Of a stretch of DNA of 64,000 nt, positions 1 through 9,432 are shown piece after piece. The notes beneath the pieces are model-generated. The model did not search any database. It worked only from the letters and a program-made list of their open reading frames with translations, and had not been told where the DNA came from. A program made the position numbers and the translations under genes. Within the stretch, counting starts at the first letter, position 1; every line of letters begins with the position of its first letter. The stretch is from Hahella sp. HNIBRBA332 (lineage in GTDB: Bacteria > Pseudomonadota > Gammaproteobacteria > Pseudomonadales > Oleiphilaceae), in contig NZ_CP132203.1 in the NCBI RefSeq assembly GCF_030719035.1, positions 5,226,501-5,290,500 on the forward strand. Reading direction: 5' to 3'.

Positions 1-3000
1 GCCCTGCATGCTTACCTGTCCGGCGAGCGTTCTTCTGAGGACGATGAGGATGAAGGCGACGAGGTTTCCTACGACGAAACCAGTCTGCCGACGATGGATT
101 TGAGCGAAGAAGAAGAGATCCCTGTTCTTGAGGAAGTCGCTCCCCTTGATCCAGAAATGGTCGAAATCTTCCTGGAGGAAGCCCAGGACATTATCCAGCG
201 CACCGGCGAGACTATGCACAACTGGTCTGAAGAGCTGGGCAATCTGGAATATTTAAAAGAACTACAGCGTGATCTGCATACGCTGAAAGGCGGCGCCAGA
301 ATGGCGGAGATCAAGTCCATCGGCGACTTGGCTCACGAGCTGGAAACGCTGTTTGAAAGAATGACCGAAGGCCGTCTGGCGCCGGAACCAGCCATGGTTG
401 GCCTGGTGATGGAGTGTCACGACCGTCTGGCGGGTATGGTGGACGCCGTCGCTCAGAACCAAGTGGCTTCCCCTGCTCGCGATTTGATTGGCCGCGTTCA
501 CGACATGGCGCAAGGCGCCGGTCATCACTACGCGGATGGCGAAGACGACTATATTGTCGACGCGCATCCAGAAGTGGAAGCCGCTGTTGAAACGACGCCT
601 GAGTCTCAAGTCGATGAGATGGCGGAAGGGCTGCAAGACCTTGCGGACGTCGAAGAAATCACTGCAGAGCCTGCGCCGGTTGAAGAAGCGCCTATCGAGA
701 ATCCAGTTTACGACATCAGTGATCTGGATCAGGAGCTGGTCTCCATATTCCTGGAAGAAGCCAATGAATTGGTGGACTCCACCGCCCGCAACCTGCAAAG
801 CTGGTTGGGCGAGCTCGAAAATATCGAGCATGTGAAGGAACTGCAACGCGCGCTGCATACGTTGAAAGGCGGCGCACGCATGGCGGAAATCAAGCCTATC
901 GGCGATTTGGCTCACGAACTGGAAACATTGTTCGAGGGCATTGTCGAAGGTCGTTTCCTGGCGGAGCCGTCACTGTCTGATTTGATGCTGGCCTGCCATG
1001 ACCGCCTGGCGGAAATGGTGGATAGCGTCACCAGCAACAGCCCGGTGCGTGCGGCGAACGATCTCGCCCAGCAAGTCATTAAGTACTGCGCGCAACATGA
1101 TCTGGCTGCGAAAGGCCCTCATGATCGCGGAGACACCATTGCGGAAATCGAGCGCGAACAACAGTCTCTGCAGGCATCCGCTCAGGAAACCAGCGACGAA
1201 GACCTGCGCAGCATCTTCCTGGACGAATCCAGGGACATCATGGACGCAGTAATTGACTGCTTCGATCGCTGGAAAGCCAATCCGGATAACATTACGCCGG
1301 CGAAAGAGCTGGTTCGGGATCTGCAAACCCTGAACGGCGGCGCCAAGCTGGCGAATATCGACAGCGTGCATGCTCTCACTGAAGCGCTGACCGAGCGCAT
1401 GGAGAGCGTCGTCGACGGCAAGCATCAGGTCCCTGACGAACTGATCACGCTGGTGGACCGTTCCATCCGTTACATCGGCCGTCTATTGGATCAGATTGAG
1501 CAGCTGGAGCAACCGGAAGTTCCCAACGAGTTGATTCGCGAACTGAAAGAAGTCGGCAGCGGCGATGAATTACCAGCCTCTGAGTTCGCGTTGGATGTCG
1601 ACCCGGAAATCCTGCAAGTCTTCGTAGAAGAAGCGAATGAACTGCAGGCGAGCCTGGAGCGTGAGTTCAACGACTGGACCCGCGAGCCCCGCAACAGCGT
1701 GCATGCGGACTCCATGTCCCGCGCCCTGCACACGCTGAAAGGCGGCGCGCGTCTCGCTACCCTGACTAACATCGGCGACCTGGCGCAGGAAATCGAGTCC
1801 ATCGTTAAAGAAGCTTATGACCATAAGCATGAGCTGGACGACGCCCTGCGCAGCGAGATCGAAATTCTGTTCAATCGCCTGAAAAGCGAAATCGGACAGG
1901 TTAAAAACTATTACAGCAGTCAGCAGGAAGCCGAGGCGGAAGCAACCGCGGCGGAAGCGCAGAAAAGCGAACAAGAAATTCTGGCTGAGCGCATGGTGCA
2001 GATGCAGCGTGAGCAAGCCGTTCCTGCTGTCAGAAAGGAAGAACCGGCCAAAACCGAGATGCAGCCCGCACAACCTGCGGCGCAACGTCAGGCAGCCGCA
2101 GAAACCGTCAGGGTCTCCGCCAACCTGCTCGATAACTTGGTTAACCTCGCAGGTGAAACCAGTATTACCCGTGGTCTGCTTGAACAGCAGATCAGTGACT
2201 TCACCTACACTTTGGAAGAAATGCAGTCAACCATCGACCGTCTGCGCGAACAGTTGCGCCGGATGGATATGGAGACGGAAGCTCAGGTTCTGTTCCGCAT
2301 GGAAAAAGAGAGCGGCGTCAAGTACGAAGACTTTGACCCGCTGGAAATGGACCGCTACTCCTCTATTCAGCAGTTGTCGCGAGCGTTAAGCGAGTCCTCT
2401 TCGGACTTGACCGACCTTCGTGAAACCATGATGGATAAGGCCCGTGACGCGGAAACCCTGCTGCTGCAACAATCCCGTATCAATACGGAGCTGCAGGAAG
2501 GGTTGATGAAGACCCGCATGGTTCCGTTCACCTCGATCGTTCCCAGGCTGCGCCGTATCATTCGGCAAGTAAGCTCCGAACTTGGCAAGAAAGCCGATTT
2601 CGAAGTGTACAACCCGGAAGGCGAGCTGGACCGTACCGTATTGGAACGCATGCTGGCGCCATTGGAGCACATGCTGCGTAACGCGATCGACCACGGGGTG
2701 GAAATGCCCGAGCAACGCCGCTCCAAAGGCAAATCGGAAACCGGACGCATTGAGCTGTCGGTAGGCCGTGAAGGCGGCGACGTTGTACTGATTCTTTCCG
2801 ACGACGGCGCCGGCATCAACGTCGACGCAGTCAGACGTAAAGCCATCAAGAGCGGTTTGATCGACGAAGGCACGCACATTAGCGATCACGATATGCTGCA
2901 GTTTATCTTCCAGGCAGGCTTCAGCACCGCGGAAAAAGTCACCCAGATTTCCGGACGCGGCGTAGGTATGGACGTTGTGGCCAGCGAGATCAAACAGCTT

Positions 3001-3927
3001 GGCGGACGCGTCACCATTGACTCCAAGCCCGGACACGGCACGCGCTTTATCGTCCACCTGCCATTCACAGTTTCCGTGAACCGGGCGCTGATGGTGAACA
3101 CTGGCGAGGACTATTACGCGATTCCGTTGAACACGATTGAAGGTATCGTGCGCGTCAGCACTTATGAGTTGGAAGAGTACTACAAACCCAACGCGCCGCT
3201 GTACGAGTACGCAGGCCAAAAATATCGCCTGCAGTACCTGGGCAACCTGTTGAAGAGCGAACACCATCCGAAACTGCAAGGCCAACCCCTGCCCTTGCCG
3301 GTCATTCTGGTGCGCGGCGGCGGCGATCAGCCTCTGGCTCTGCAGGTGGACAGCCTGATGGGCTCCCGCGAGATTGTTGTAAAAGGTCTCGGCACCCAGT
3401 TCTCCTCAGTACGCGGCGTCTCCGGCGCCACCATTCTGGGGGATGGCAGCGTGGTCGTGATTCTTGACTTGCCTGCGCTTATCCGCAGCGATATGACTCA
3501 CTTCGGCCCCAGCATTACACCGACGCTCAAACCAGCGGCGGAGCCTGCGCGCGCAGCATCCGGCCCGACTACCGTTATGGTGGTGGACGACTCGGTTACA
3601 GTACGGAAGGTTACTTCCCGCCTGCTGGAACGGAACGGTATGGAAGTCATTACCGCGAAGGACGGTGTGGACGCGATCGCGCTATTGCAGGATCACAAAC
3701 CGGACGTCATGCTGCTGGATATAGAGATGCCGCGTATGGACGGATTCGAGGTGGCGAGTCTGGTGCGTCACGACGAGCGCCTGAAAGATGTGCCGATCAT
3801 TATGATCACCTCGCGTACCGGACAGAAACACCGCGAGCGTGCGCTTTCAATCGGCGTTAACGAATATCTCGGTAAACCCTTCCAGGAAAAAATTCTGCTT
3901 GAGACGATAGAACGACTAGTGGAATAA
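1..3927 (+). CDS. chpA: ChpA-like chemotaxis hybrid histidine kinase (5' end missing)
   Basis: The reading frame is open from base 1, so the N-terminus lies outside the window; 1308 residues are visible. Four Hpt-like modules appear first. Their phosphoacceptor positions are His at bases 277-279, His at 856-858, Gln at 1324-1326 (LQTLNGGA, so no phosphorylatable His) and His at 1729-1731. A CheA dimerisation segment starts near residue 701, followed by an HATPase with N-box (RNAIDHG, near residue 893) and GRGVGMDVV, a CheW-like domain, and a C-terminal receiver whose phosphoacceptor Asp is in LLDIEMP at 3718-3720. This order is typical of ChpA, the kinase of the Pil-Chp system controlling type IV pili and twitching. 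Modules 1 and 2 are near-identical around the His, suggesting a recent internal duplication. The chpB-like and chpC-like genes follow immediately. Confidence 0.93.
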   Translation, partial: ALHAYLSGERSSEDDEDEGDEVSYDETSLPTMDLSEEEEIPVLEEVAPLDPEMVEIFLEEAQDIIQRTGETMHNWSEELGNLEYLKELQRDLHTLKGGARMAEIKSIGDLAHELETLFERMTEGRLAPEPAMVGLVMECHDRLAGMVDAVAQNQVASPARDLIGRVHDMAQGAGHHYADGEDDYIVDAHPEVEAAVETTPESQVDEMAEGLQDLADVEEITAEPAPVEEAPIENPVYDISDLDQELVSIFLEEANELVDSTARNLQSWLGELENIEHVKELQRALHTLKGGARMAEIKPIGDLAHELETLFEGIVEGRFLAEPSLSDLMLACHDRLAEMVDSVTSNSPVRAANDLAQQVIKYCAQHDLAAKGPHDRGDTIAEIEREQQSLQASAQETSDEDLRSIFLDESRDIMDAVIDCFDRWKANPDNITPAKELVRDLQTLNGGAKLANIDSVHALTEALTERMESVVDGKHQVPDELITLVDRSIRYIGRLLDQIEQLEQPEVPNELIRELKEVGSGDELPASEFALDVDPEILQVFVEEANELQASLEREFNDWTREPRNSVHADSMSRALHTLKGGARLATLTNIGDLAQEIESIVKEAYDHKHELDDALRSEIEILFNRLKSEIGQVKNYYSSQQEAEAEATAAEAQKSEQEILAERMVQMQREQAVPAVRKEEPAKTEMQPAQPAAQRQAAAETVRVSANLLDNLVNLAGETSITRGLLEQQISDFTYTLEEMQSTIDRLREQLRRMDMETEAQVLFRMEKESGVKYEDFDPLEMDRYSSIQQLSRALSESSSDLTDLRETMMDKARDAETLLLQQSRINTELQEGLMKTRMVPFTSIVPRLRRIIRQVSSELGKKADFEVYNPEGELDRTVLERMLAPLEHMLRNAIDHGVEMPEQRRSKGKSETGRIELSVGREGGDVVLILSDDGAGINVDAVRRKAIKSGLIDEGTHISDHDMLQFIFQAGFSTAEKVTQISGRGVGMDVVASEIKQLGGRVTIDSKPGHGTRFIVHLPFTVSVNRALMVNTGEDYYAIPLNTIEGIVRVSTYELEEYYKPNAPLYEYAGQKYRLQYLGNLLKSEHHPKLQGQPLPLPVILVRGGGDQPLALQVDSLMGSREIVVKGLGTQFSSVRGVSGATILGDGSVVVILDLPALIRSDMTHFGPSITPTLKPAAEPARAASGPTTVMVVDDSVTVRKVTSRLLERNGMEVITAKDGVDAIALLQDHKPDVMLLDIEMPRMDGFEVASLVRHDERLKDVPIIMITSRTGQKHRERALSIGVNEYLGKPFQEKILLETIERLVE

Positions 3928-3931
3928 CTGG

Positions 3932-4978
3932 ATGTCAGTGCAGGCTGCAAAAGTTGGCATTATTTCAGACTGCCCTTTACAGCGGCATATCATGCAAAGC
4001 GCGGTGGAAGGATACGGTTTCTCGGTGATCGCCAGCTGTGATCCTTCCCGGCTGAGCACGGCGCTCCTTGAGCGCCACGCCGCTGCAGAGGTGTGGATCG
4101 TCATACTGGCCGACGAAGACCGTTGGGCGGACGCCATTGATACGCTGATTGATCATAGCGAAGCCCCCGTCTTGTTTGGATTAGGGGAAGCGCCCAATAA
4201 GCACAGCCTCGATTACGCCAAATGGGAGCGGCGCCTGTTCACCAAATTGGTGGAATTGCTGGGCGAACCGCCCACGCTTACCCAGGCCAGCGCCTCATTA
4301 ACTGCACTGGAAGCCTCACCAGGCGGCCCTTCCGCACTGCCGTTGCCCCATCATATCCGGCCCGGCGGCGTTAACGATCCTGTGGAAAGGGTATGGATTC
4401 TGGGCGCATCCTTAGGCGGCCCGGCGGCGGTAAAGAGTTTTCTCGACTGCTTACCTTCAGGCCTGCCCGTGGCCTTCGTTTACGCTCAGCATATCGACCA
4501 GAACGCCGCTAATGTACTGGTGCGGGTGTTAGGCCGTCACTCGGCTTTCGACCTGAAAGAAGTACAGGACGGCGCGCGTCTGCATTACGGCGAAGTGGTA
4601 ATCATGCCTGTCGACCACGAAGTGGTGTTCAGCGCGGAGGGGACGATGGAGGTCAGAGAAAACGCCTGGCCAGGCCCTTATGGGCCGTCCATTGATCAGG
4701 TTATGTTGAATGTTGGCGGCTATTATAGCGGCCGTTGTAATGCAATTATTTTTAGCGGCATGGGTAACGACGGCTCTCTCGCCGGCCCCCTGTTGCGTGC
4801 TTATGGAAGCCGTATCTGGTCTCAGACTTCGGACACCTGCGCCAATAGCTCAATGCCGGACTCCGTCGCCGCAACGGGGTGCGTGGAGTTTCGCGGCGCA
4901 CCGCATCAGTTGGCGGAAAAGTTACTGAAAACCGTAGAGCTTGAGGAGCTGGCGAAGCGCAAGCGCGGCCTGGCCTGA
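3932..4978 (+). CDS. chpB: ChpB-like chemotaxis methylesterase
   Basis: This 348-residue protein starts 4 bases after the chpA stop. The C-terminal half is a CheB methylesterase domain. The catalytic triad can be seen as Ser in GASLGGP (near residue 158), His in YAQHID (near 187) and Asp in SGMGNDG (near 277). The N-terminal 100 residues look like a receiver fold (KVGIISDCPLQRHIM) but lack a convincing phosphoacceptor Asp in the usual place, so regulation by ChpA phosphotransfer is uncertain. By family it demethylates glutamyl methyl esters on the chemoreceptor that feeds the Pil-Chp kinase. A CheR-type methyltransferase is not in the window and would be expected upstream of base 1. Confidence 0.88.
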   Translation: MSVQAAKVGIISDCPLQRHIMQSAVEGYGFSVIASCDPSRLSTALLERHAAAEVWIVILADEDRWADAIDTLIDHSEAPVLFGLGEAPNKHSLDYAKWERRLFTKLVELLGEPPTLTQASASLTALEASPGGPSALPLPHHIRPGGVNDPVERVWILGASLGGPAAVKSFLDCLPSGLPVAFVYAQHIDQNAANVLVRVLGRHSAFDLKEVQDGARLHYGEVVIMPVDHEVVFSAEGTMEVRENAWPGPYGPSIDQVMLNVGGYYSGRCNAIIFSGMGNDGSLAGPLLRAYGSRIWSQTSDTCANSSMPDSVAATGCVEFRGAPHQLAEKLLKTVELEELAKRKRGLA

Positions 4979-5114
4979 CGTTCCCTAACCCGGTCTGTTA
5001 AGCTAGACTCAGACTGAAGCTCTATCGGCTTGGACCTGCGGCTGGTCCAGAGATGATATTCGCGCCCGCCGTGAGACAGGCGCCGGTAAGACAAACGATT
5101 TCGAGGATAGATTC

Positions 5115-5585
5115 ATGGTGGAGCAAACCTCCGGACAGATCTCCTGTTTACTGATTCCCGTACAGGGAAAGAACTTGCTATTACCCAACGCCAGCATCGC
5201 TGAAATCGTTGACTATCAGGCGCCGGAGCCCGTTGAAGACGGTGCGGACTGGTTTCTGGGCTACATTCGCTGGCGCGGCCTGCGTCTGCCTCTGGTGTCT
5301 TATGACAAGGCCAACAAATCCGCCACAGGCGCGCAATCCGCCCATACCCGGATCGCTGTCACCAACACGATTGGCGACAAACACAAACTACTGCCATTTA
5401 TGGCGTTCGTGACCCAGGGTCTGCCTCGTTTGATGAAGGTGCGGAGCGAGGAAGTCAGCGCCCATGAAAAAGCCGAGCTGGGCCCTATGGATAAAATGAT
5501 GGTGAAGGTTAGCGGCGAAGAGGCCATTATTCCCTCTCTGGAACAAATGGAGCTGCTCGCGCTACAGGCGGTTTCCGCACGCTGA
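5115..5585 (+). CDS. chpC: ChpC-like CheW adaptor protein
   Basis: This 156-residue protein is a single CheW-like domain (LLIPVQGKNLLLPNASIAEI near the N-terminus, then WFLGYIRWRGLRLPLVSY). CheW proteins couple chemoreceptors to the CheA kinase and have no catalytic activity. Position after chpA and chpB matches chpC of the Pseudomonas Pil-Chp cluster. The gap of 136 bases after chpB is long for a tight operon, so it may have extra expression of its own. A GC-rich hairpin at 5596-5613 follows the stop. Confidence 0.85.
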   Translation: MVEQTSGQISCLLIPVQGKNLLLPNASIAEIVDYQAPEPVEDGADWFLGYIRWRGLRLPLVSYDKANKSATGAQSAHTRIAVTNTIGDKHKLLPFMAFVTQGLPRLMKVRSEEVSAHEKAELGPMDKMMVKVSGEEAIIPSLEQMELLALQAVSAR

Positions 5586-5595
5586 TCGATTTACC

Positions 5596-5613
5596 GGGGC
5601 GCTCATGCGCCCC
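5596..5613. terminator. GC-rich hairpin between convergent genes
   Basis: A perfect 7-bp stem (GGGGCGC/GCGCCCC) with a TCAT loop sits between the chpC-like gene and the oppositely oriented malE. There is no long T-run on either side, so a bidirectional terminator role is plausible but not certain. Confidence 0.5.
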
Positions 5614-5633
5614 AGTCGTTCGTATATCAAAGC

Positions 5634-6863
5634 TCAGCTTTCCTTATCTGAAAGATAGTGCCTCCGCCCCCAGCCTTTCAATTCATCCAGTTTCCGCAAT
5701 CGATCCGCCATGTCGTTCAGTGTTGCGCTGATCGCCGCCTCCCCTTTCAACATCGCTGGCAGCTTATAAGTAAATAATCCCCAGAAGCGCTTCATTTCCG
5801 GCACATCCGGCATCAGCTCTCCTTTTTCAGCGGATACAAATGTGTGACGGATCAAAGGATCGGCGGAAAGCTCTTTCATTAGCTGAACATTGGCTACCGC
5901 GCCCAAGGGCTTGTCTGTATTCACTTTCTTTAGCCCCTCATAAGTCAGCAGATAGTCTTCCAGAAAGCGCTGGGCGGCTTCTTTGTTTCTTCCCGCGGAA
6001 TTAATTCCCGCAGCCAGAACGCCAACAAAAGGACGCCCTGGGTGCTCCACCGTCAGCCCGGGAATGTAGTCCACACCAAAGTTGACTCCCGCATCGCGGA
6101 TCTCACGCCACGACCAGGGACCATTGATGATCATCGCCACCTCGCTTTTCTTGAAACCACTCATCATCGAACCATAATCTGCAGTCTTTTCCAGTACGCC
6201 CTGATCCAGCAATTGCTTGATTGCTTGCACAGCGTCAACTGAACCGCGACTGTCAAAGCCGACGTCCGCCAGATTGTATACGCCATCTGCCTTGCCAAAG
6301 CTGTAGCCGCCAGCGCCAGCGATAAAAGGCCAACTGAAGTAAGTATTCTTATAGTCCCACTCAATGGCTTTTTTACCTTGCTTACGCAGGTCGCGATCCA
6401 GCGCTATGACATCCTGTAGCGTACGAGGCGGCGTTTTCACCAGCGCCTTGTTATAGATCAGACTCACCGCTTCTATGGCGATGGGAAAGCCGTATATATC
6501 ATCGCCAACCGTCAGCGCCCGCCAAGTGAAAGGCGCTACGCTGTCGCGCATCTTTTGAGAGGGAGTAACCGGCTCCAGAAAGCCGTCATTGATCCAGGGA
6601 CCAAAACGCTCATGGGCCCATATGACAATATCCGGACCTTGCGCCGTAGGGGCGAGGCGGTCGAATTGAACGGTGAGATCGTCCGGCGTCTCCACCTTCA
6701 CTTTCATGCCAGTGGCGGCGGTGAATGCGGCGCCGGCTTCGGCGACGCCTTTTGAGCCTTTGTCGGCTCCTATCCAGACAATGAGAGAGTCTTTTTCAAA
6801 CGCGCAGGCGAAAGCGCTGACCAAGCATAACGCCAGTGTGAAAAGGTTCTTTAGCGCTGACAT
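5634..6863 (-). CDS. malE: Maltose/maltodextrin-binding periplasmic protein
   Basis: This 409-residue protein begins with a Sec signal peptide (LFTLALCLVSAFACA, cleavage near residue 21). The mature part matches the MalE family throughout: DSLIVWIGADKGSKGVAE at the N-lobe, PDIVIWAHERFGPWINDG, SLIYNKALV and INGPWSWREIRDAGVNFG. It would bind maltodextrins in the periplasm and deliver them to a MalFGK2-type importer. No malF or malG is nearby; a MalK-type ATPase, an alpha-glucosidase and MalT are about 40-47 kb away in this window. It is transcribed divergently from zur. No MalT box was seen in its 362-base upstream region, so its regulation is unclear. Confidence 0.88.
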   Translation of the reverse strand: MSALKNLFTLALCLVSAFACAFEKDSLIVWIGADKGSKGVAEAGAAFTAATGMKVKVETPDDLTVQFDRLAPTAQGPDIVIWAHERFGPWINDGFLEPVTPSQKMRDSVAPFTWRALTVGDDIYGFPIAIEAVSLIYNKALVKTPPRTLQDVIALDRDLRKQGKKAIEWDYKNTYFSWPFIAGAGGYSFGKADGVYNLADVGFDSRGSVDAVQAIKQLLDQGVLEKTADYGSMMSGFKKSEVAMIINGPWSWREIRDAGVNFGVDYIPGLTVEHPGRPFVGVLAAGINSAGRNKEAAQRFLEDYLLTYEGLKKVNTDKPLGAVANVQLMKELSADPLIRHTFVSAEKGELMPDVPEMKRFWGLFTYKLPAMLKGEAAISATLNDMADRLRKLDELKGWGRRHYLSDKES

Positions 6864-7225
6864 TCTTATTTTACCTCTGAAGTCTCACGGGGTTCGAAGT
6901 CTCGACCCGAGGACTCAGCGCGACCTTCCTGGCAATCCGGCATGCGCCGGTTTCATTCCGCCCTGATTTATTTTTGTAATGCAGATGTCGACAAGCGCCT
7001 GCCAAACATCCAGCAAAGGATTATGGACCCTAACCGGCGGTTTTGCATACAAGTAACCTTATAAAAACGCGAAATTTTGCCGCTTTGGCGACCTGTTTCA
7101 CGCCAGATGCCGCTATAAGCGCCGTTGACGGTTTCAGCGCAAGCTCAATTGTTATAACATTACATTTCTTACGCCTCCGCCGACAACGGCGCTAACGCCT
7201 GCATTGCAACTCTTGCGGAATCATT
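6864..7225. other. Divergent intergenic region between malE and zur
   Basis: These 362 bases must hold both divergent promoters. Visible features are a short GC-rich inverted repeat near 6937-6952 and an AT-rich palindrome at 7150-7159 close to zur. I found no exact MalT-box sequence (GGGGA[T/G]GAGG) on either strand, and no credible small ORF. Confidence 0.5.
7150..7159. promoter_or_regulatory. Possible Zur operator core
   Basis: A perfect 10-bp palindrome, TGTTATAACA, lies 66 bases upstream of the zur start. It resembles the half-sites of gammaproteobacterial Zur boxes, which carry TGTTATA and TATAACA around a short centre. The spacing is shorter than the usual full consensus, so this is only a candidate for zinc-dependent autoregulation of zur-znuCB. 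Confidence 0.4.
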
Positions 7226-7714
7226 ATGAACAGCCAACCTGACAACGCCGTGTTTCAGCAACATAATCACGCCTCCTGCATTCATGACGCGCTGATTACC
7301 GCCAAGAGACTCTGTAAAGAACGCGGTCTGAGACTGACTGACACACGTTTGCGGGTGCTGGAGCTGATCTGGCAATCTCACAAGCCCATCGGCGCCTACG
7401 ACATCCTTGCTCAGTTTGGGCAGGAAGGCCGTAACTCCGCGCCGCCAACCGTATATCGGGCGCTGGAGTTCCTGCAGGAAAATGGCCTGGTGCATCGCAT
7501 CGCGTCACTGAACGCCTTCATGGGCTGCGTTTGTCCCCAGGAAGGCCACCAGGGCGGCTTTTTGATTTGCAAACAGTGCAAGCGCGCCCAGGAAATTACT
7601 GAGGACGCGCTGCGCAAGCAGTTGTTGAGCCTGGCGCAGGAACAGGATTTTGAAGTGGAAAGTATGACGCTGGAAATCAGCGGCCTGTGTACTGCCTGCA
7701 GGACAGCCCAATGA
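7226..7714 (+). CDS. zur: Zinc uptake regulator Zur (Fur family)
   Basis: This 162-residue Fur-family repressor has an N-terminal winged helix (LTDTRLRVLELIWQSHKPIG, then PTVYRALEFLQENGLVHRI) and a C-terminal dimerisation domain with the structural zinc cysteine pairs CKQC and CTAC. Its identity as Zur rather than Fur or PerR follows from the overlapping znuC and znuB genes. With zinc bound it should repress znu genes. It overlaps znuC by an ATGA junction, so the two are translationally coupled. Confidence 0.92.
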   Translation: MNSQPDNAVFQQHNHASCIHDALITAKRLCKERGLRLTDTRLRVLELIWQSHKPIGAYDILAQFGQEGRNSAPPTVYRALEFLQENGLVHRIASLNAFMGCVCPQEGHQGGFLICKQCKRAQEITEDALRKQLLSLAQEQDFEVESMTLEISGLCTACRTAQ

Positions 7715-8478
7715 ACGCGCCGCCATTGATTCGCCTGCAAGACGTCACCGTCGAAATTCAGGGTCGCACGCTAATAGAGAACGTCACGTTCGATATTAAT
7801 CCCGGCGAAATCATCACGGTCATCGGCCCCAATGGCGCCGGCAAGTCCACCCTGGCCAAAGCGCTCTTGGGCATACAGACGTTGAGCCGCGGGGAAGTGT
7901 TGCGCCGTCCCGGCCTGAGAATCGGGTATATGCCGCAACGCTTTCATATCGATGCTTCTTTGCCTCTTACCGTCAAACGGTTTCTACAGTTGGCGCACAA
8001 CCCTCAGCGCTGGCGCGAAGCCCTGCAACGAGTGGAAATGGAGCATGTCGCCAAACAACCCATGCACACCTTATCTGGCGGCGAACTGCAACGGGTGTTG
8101 CTGGCGCGTGCGTTGCAGCGGGCGCCGGACTTATTGGTGCTGGATGAACCCGCGCAAGGAGTGGACGTTACCGGCCAGGCGGAGCTGTACCGCCTTATCC
8201 GCTCGCTTCGGGATGAACTGCACTGCGGCGCGCTGCTGGTTTCTCACGATCTGCACTTGGTGATGGCCTCTACCGATCAGGTGCTGTGCCTGAACCGGCA
8301 TATCTGCTGCGCCGGACATCCAGAAAAAGTGTCCAACGAGCCCGCCTTCATTAACCTGTTCGGAACCCAGGCGGCGCGCTCGCTGGCGGTCTACCACCAC
8401 CATCACGACCATCACCACCATGCCGACGGCACCGTCGCCGCAGGCAGCGAATGCTCTCACGGCGGCCAACATGCTTGA
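7711..8478 (+). CDS. znuC: Zinc ABC transporter ATP-binding protein ZnuC
   Basis: I chose the ATG at 7711 because it forms an ATGA overlap with the zur stop and starts directly at the conserved ABC fold. Walker A is GPNGAGKST, the signature is LSGGELQRVLLARAL, and Walker B is LLVLDEPAQG. The 255-residue protein ends in a histidine-rich tail (HHHHDHHHHADG) typical of zinc transporter parts. It would power ZnuB. No znuA binding protein is adjacent; in many gammaproteobacteria znuA lies divergent to zur, where here malE is found. Confidence 0.93.
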   Translation: MNAPPLIRLQDVTVEIQGRTLIENVTFDINPGEIITVIGPNGAGKSTLAKALLGIQTLSRGEVLRRPGLRIGYMPQRFHIDASLPLTVKRFLQLAHNPQRWREALQRVEMEHVAKQPMHTLSGGELQRVLLARALQRAPDLLVLDEPAQGVDVTGQAELYRLIRSLRDELHCGALLVSHDLHLVMASTDQVLCLNRHICCAGHPEKVSNEPAFINLFGTQAARSLAVYHHHHDHHHHADGTVAAGSECSHGGQHA

Positions 8479-9262
8479 TATCCTCATTCCCGCCCTGTTG
8501 GGGGGCATTGGCCTGGCTTTTATCACCGGCCCCCTGGGCTGCTTTGTAGTGTGGCGACGCATGTCCTATTTCGGCGACACCTTGTCCCACTCGGCCCTGA
8601 TGGGCGTCGCTTTGGGATTAATGCTGGAGGTGAACGTCAGCCTCGCCATCACCGCCGGATGCGTATTGATGGGCCTGACGCTGGCCCTGATGCAGAGGCA
8701 AAAACACATCGCTACCGACACACTGCTGGGTATCCTGGCGCATAGCTCCTTGTCCTTGGGACTGGTGGCGCTGAGCTTTATGCGGGATCAGCAAGTGGAC
8801 CTGATGAGTTACCTGTTCGGCGACCTGTTGGCGCTCAATTACCAGGATGTCATTTGGATTTTCGCCGGGGCGGTGGTCGCCATCATCATGCTCAAGCTGC
8901 TGTGGCGCTCCCTGCTGATGATGACATTGAACGAGGATCTCGCGGCAGTAGAGGGCTACAACGTACTGCGCACCCAGTTATTGTTGATGCTGATGATGTC
9001 CCTGGTCATCGCTCTCGCCATGAAAGTCGTCGGTGTACTGCTGGTGACTTCCTTGCTGATCATCCCGGCCGCTGCGGCCCGGCCTTTCAGCGATACGCCA
9101 GAAAAAATGGCGGCGCTCGCCATCGCCAGCGGCGTCTTCGCAGTCGTGGCAGGACTAAGCCTGTCCTGGTGGTGGGACACTCCCGCCGGGCCATCCGTCG
9201 TCGTCGCGGCATTCGTCCTGTTTCTAAGCAGCATGGGCGCGCATCGTCTACGCCCCGCTTGA
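8471..9262 (+). CDS. znuB: Zinc ABC transporter permease ZnuB
   Basis: The ATG at 8471 overlaps the znuC stop by 8 bases and gives a 263-residue permease starting MLDILIPALLGGIGLAF. A start at 8420 would add 17 residues without hydrophobic character and is less likely. The protein is hydrophobic throughout with about seven to nine membrane segments and the family stretch WRRMSYFGDTLSHSALMGVA. It forms the inner-membrane channel of the ZnuABC zinc importer. Confidence 0.93.
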   Translation: MLDILIPALLGGIGLAFITGPLGCFVVWRRMSYFGDTLSHSALMGVALGLMLEVNVSLAITAGCVLMGLTLALMQRQKHIATDTLLGILAHSSLSLGLVALSFMRDQQVDLMSYLFGDLLALNYQDVIWIFAGAVVAIIMLKLLWRSLLMMTLNEDLAAVEGYNVLRTQLLLMLMMSLVIALAMKVVGVLLVTSLLIIPAAAARPFSDTPEKMAALAIASGVFAVVAGLSLSWWWDTPAGPSVVVAAFVLFLSSMGAHRLRPA

Positions 9263-9275
9263 TCCAAGGCAAAAA

Positions 9276-9299
9276 CCGGCGAACATTGCGTTTCGCCGG
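9276..9299 (+). terminator. Hairpin after znuB
   Basis: An 8-bp perfect stem (CCGGCGAA/TTCGCCGG) with an 8-base loop begins 14 bases after the znuB stop. The T-run behind it is weak, so termination would be imperfect or Rho-assisted. Confidence 0.5.
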
Positions 9300-9432
9300 C
9301 CGCCTTTCACGGTTGCTTTCACTGCCTCAACTCCTTACTGTGATCATTCCACAAGCAGTCCCCGGATCCAACCAGGACGCGCTCCTGCGTTTCGCGTCGT
9401 GTTTTAACGTCTACTAAAACAAAGAGGCTAAC

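Noticed and set aside
2386..3285. Long antisense ORF inside the chpA gene (299 codons)
   Set aside because: It lies opposite a clearly coding GC-rich gene with full domain matches and shows no domain of its own.
7687..7710. Longer znuC start inside zur
   Set aside because: The ATG at 7711 forms an ATGA overlap with the zur stop and is at the conserved protein start.
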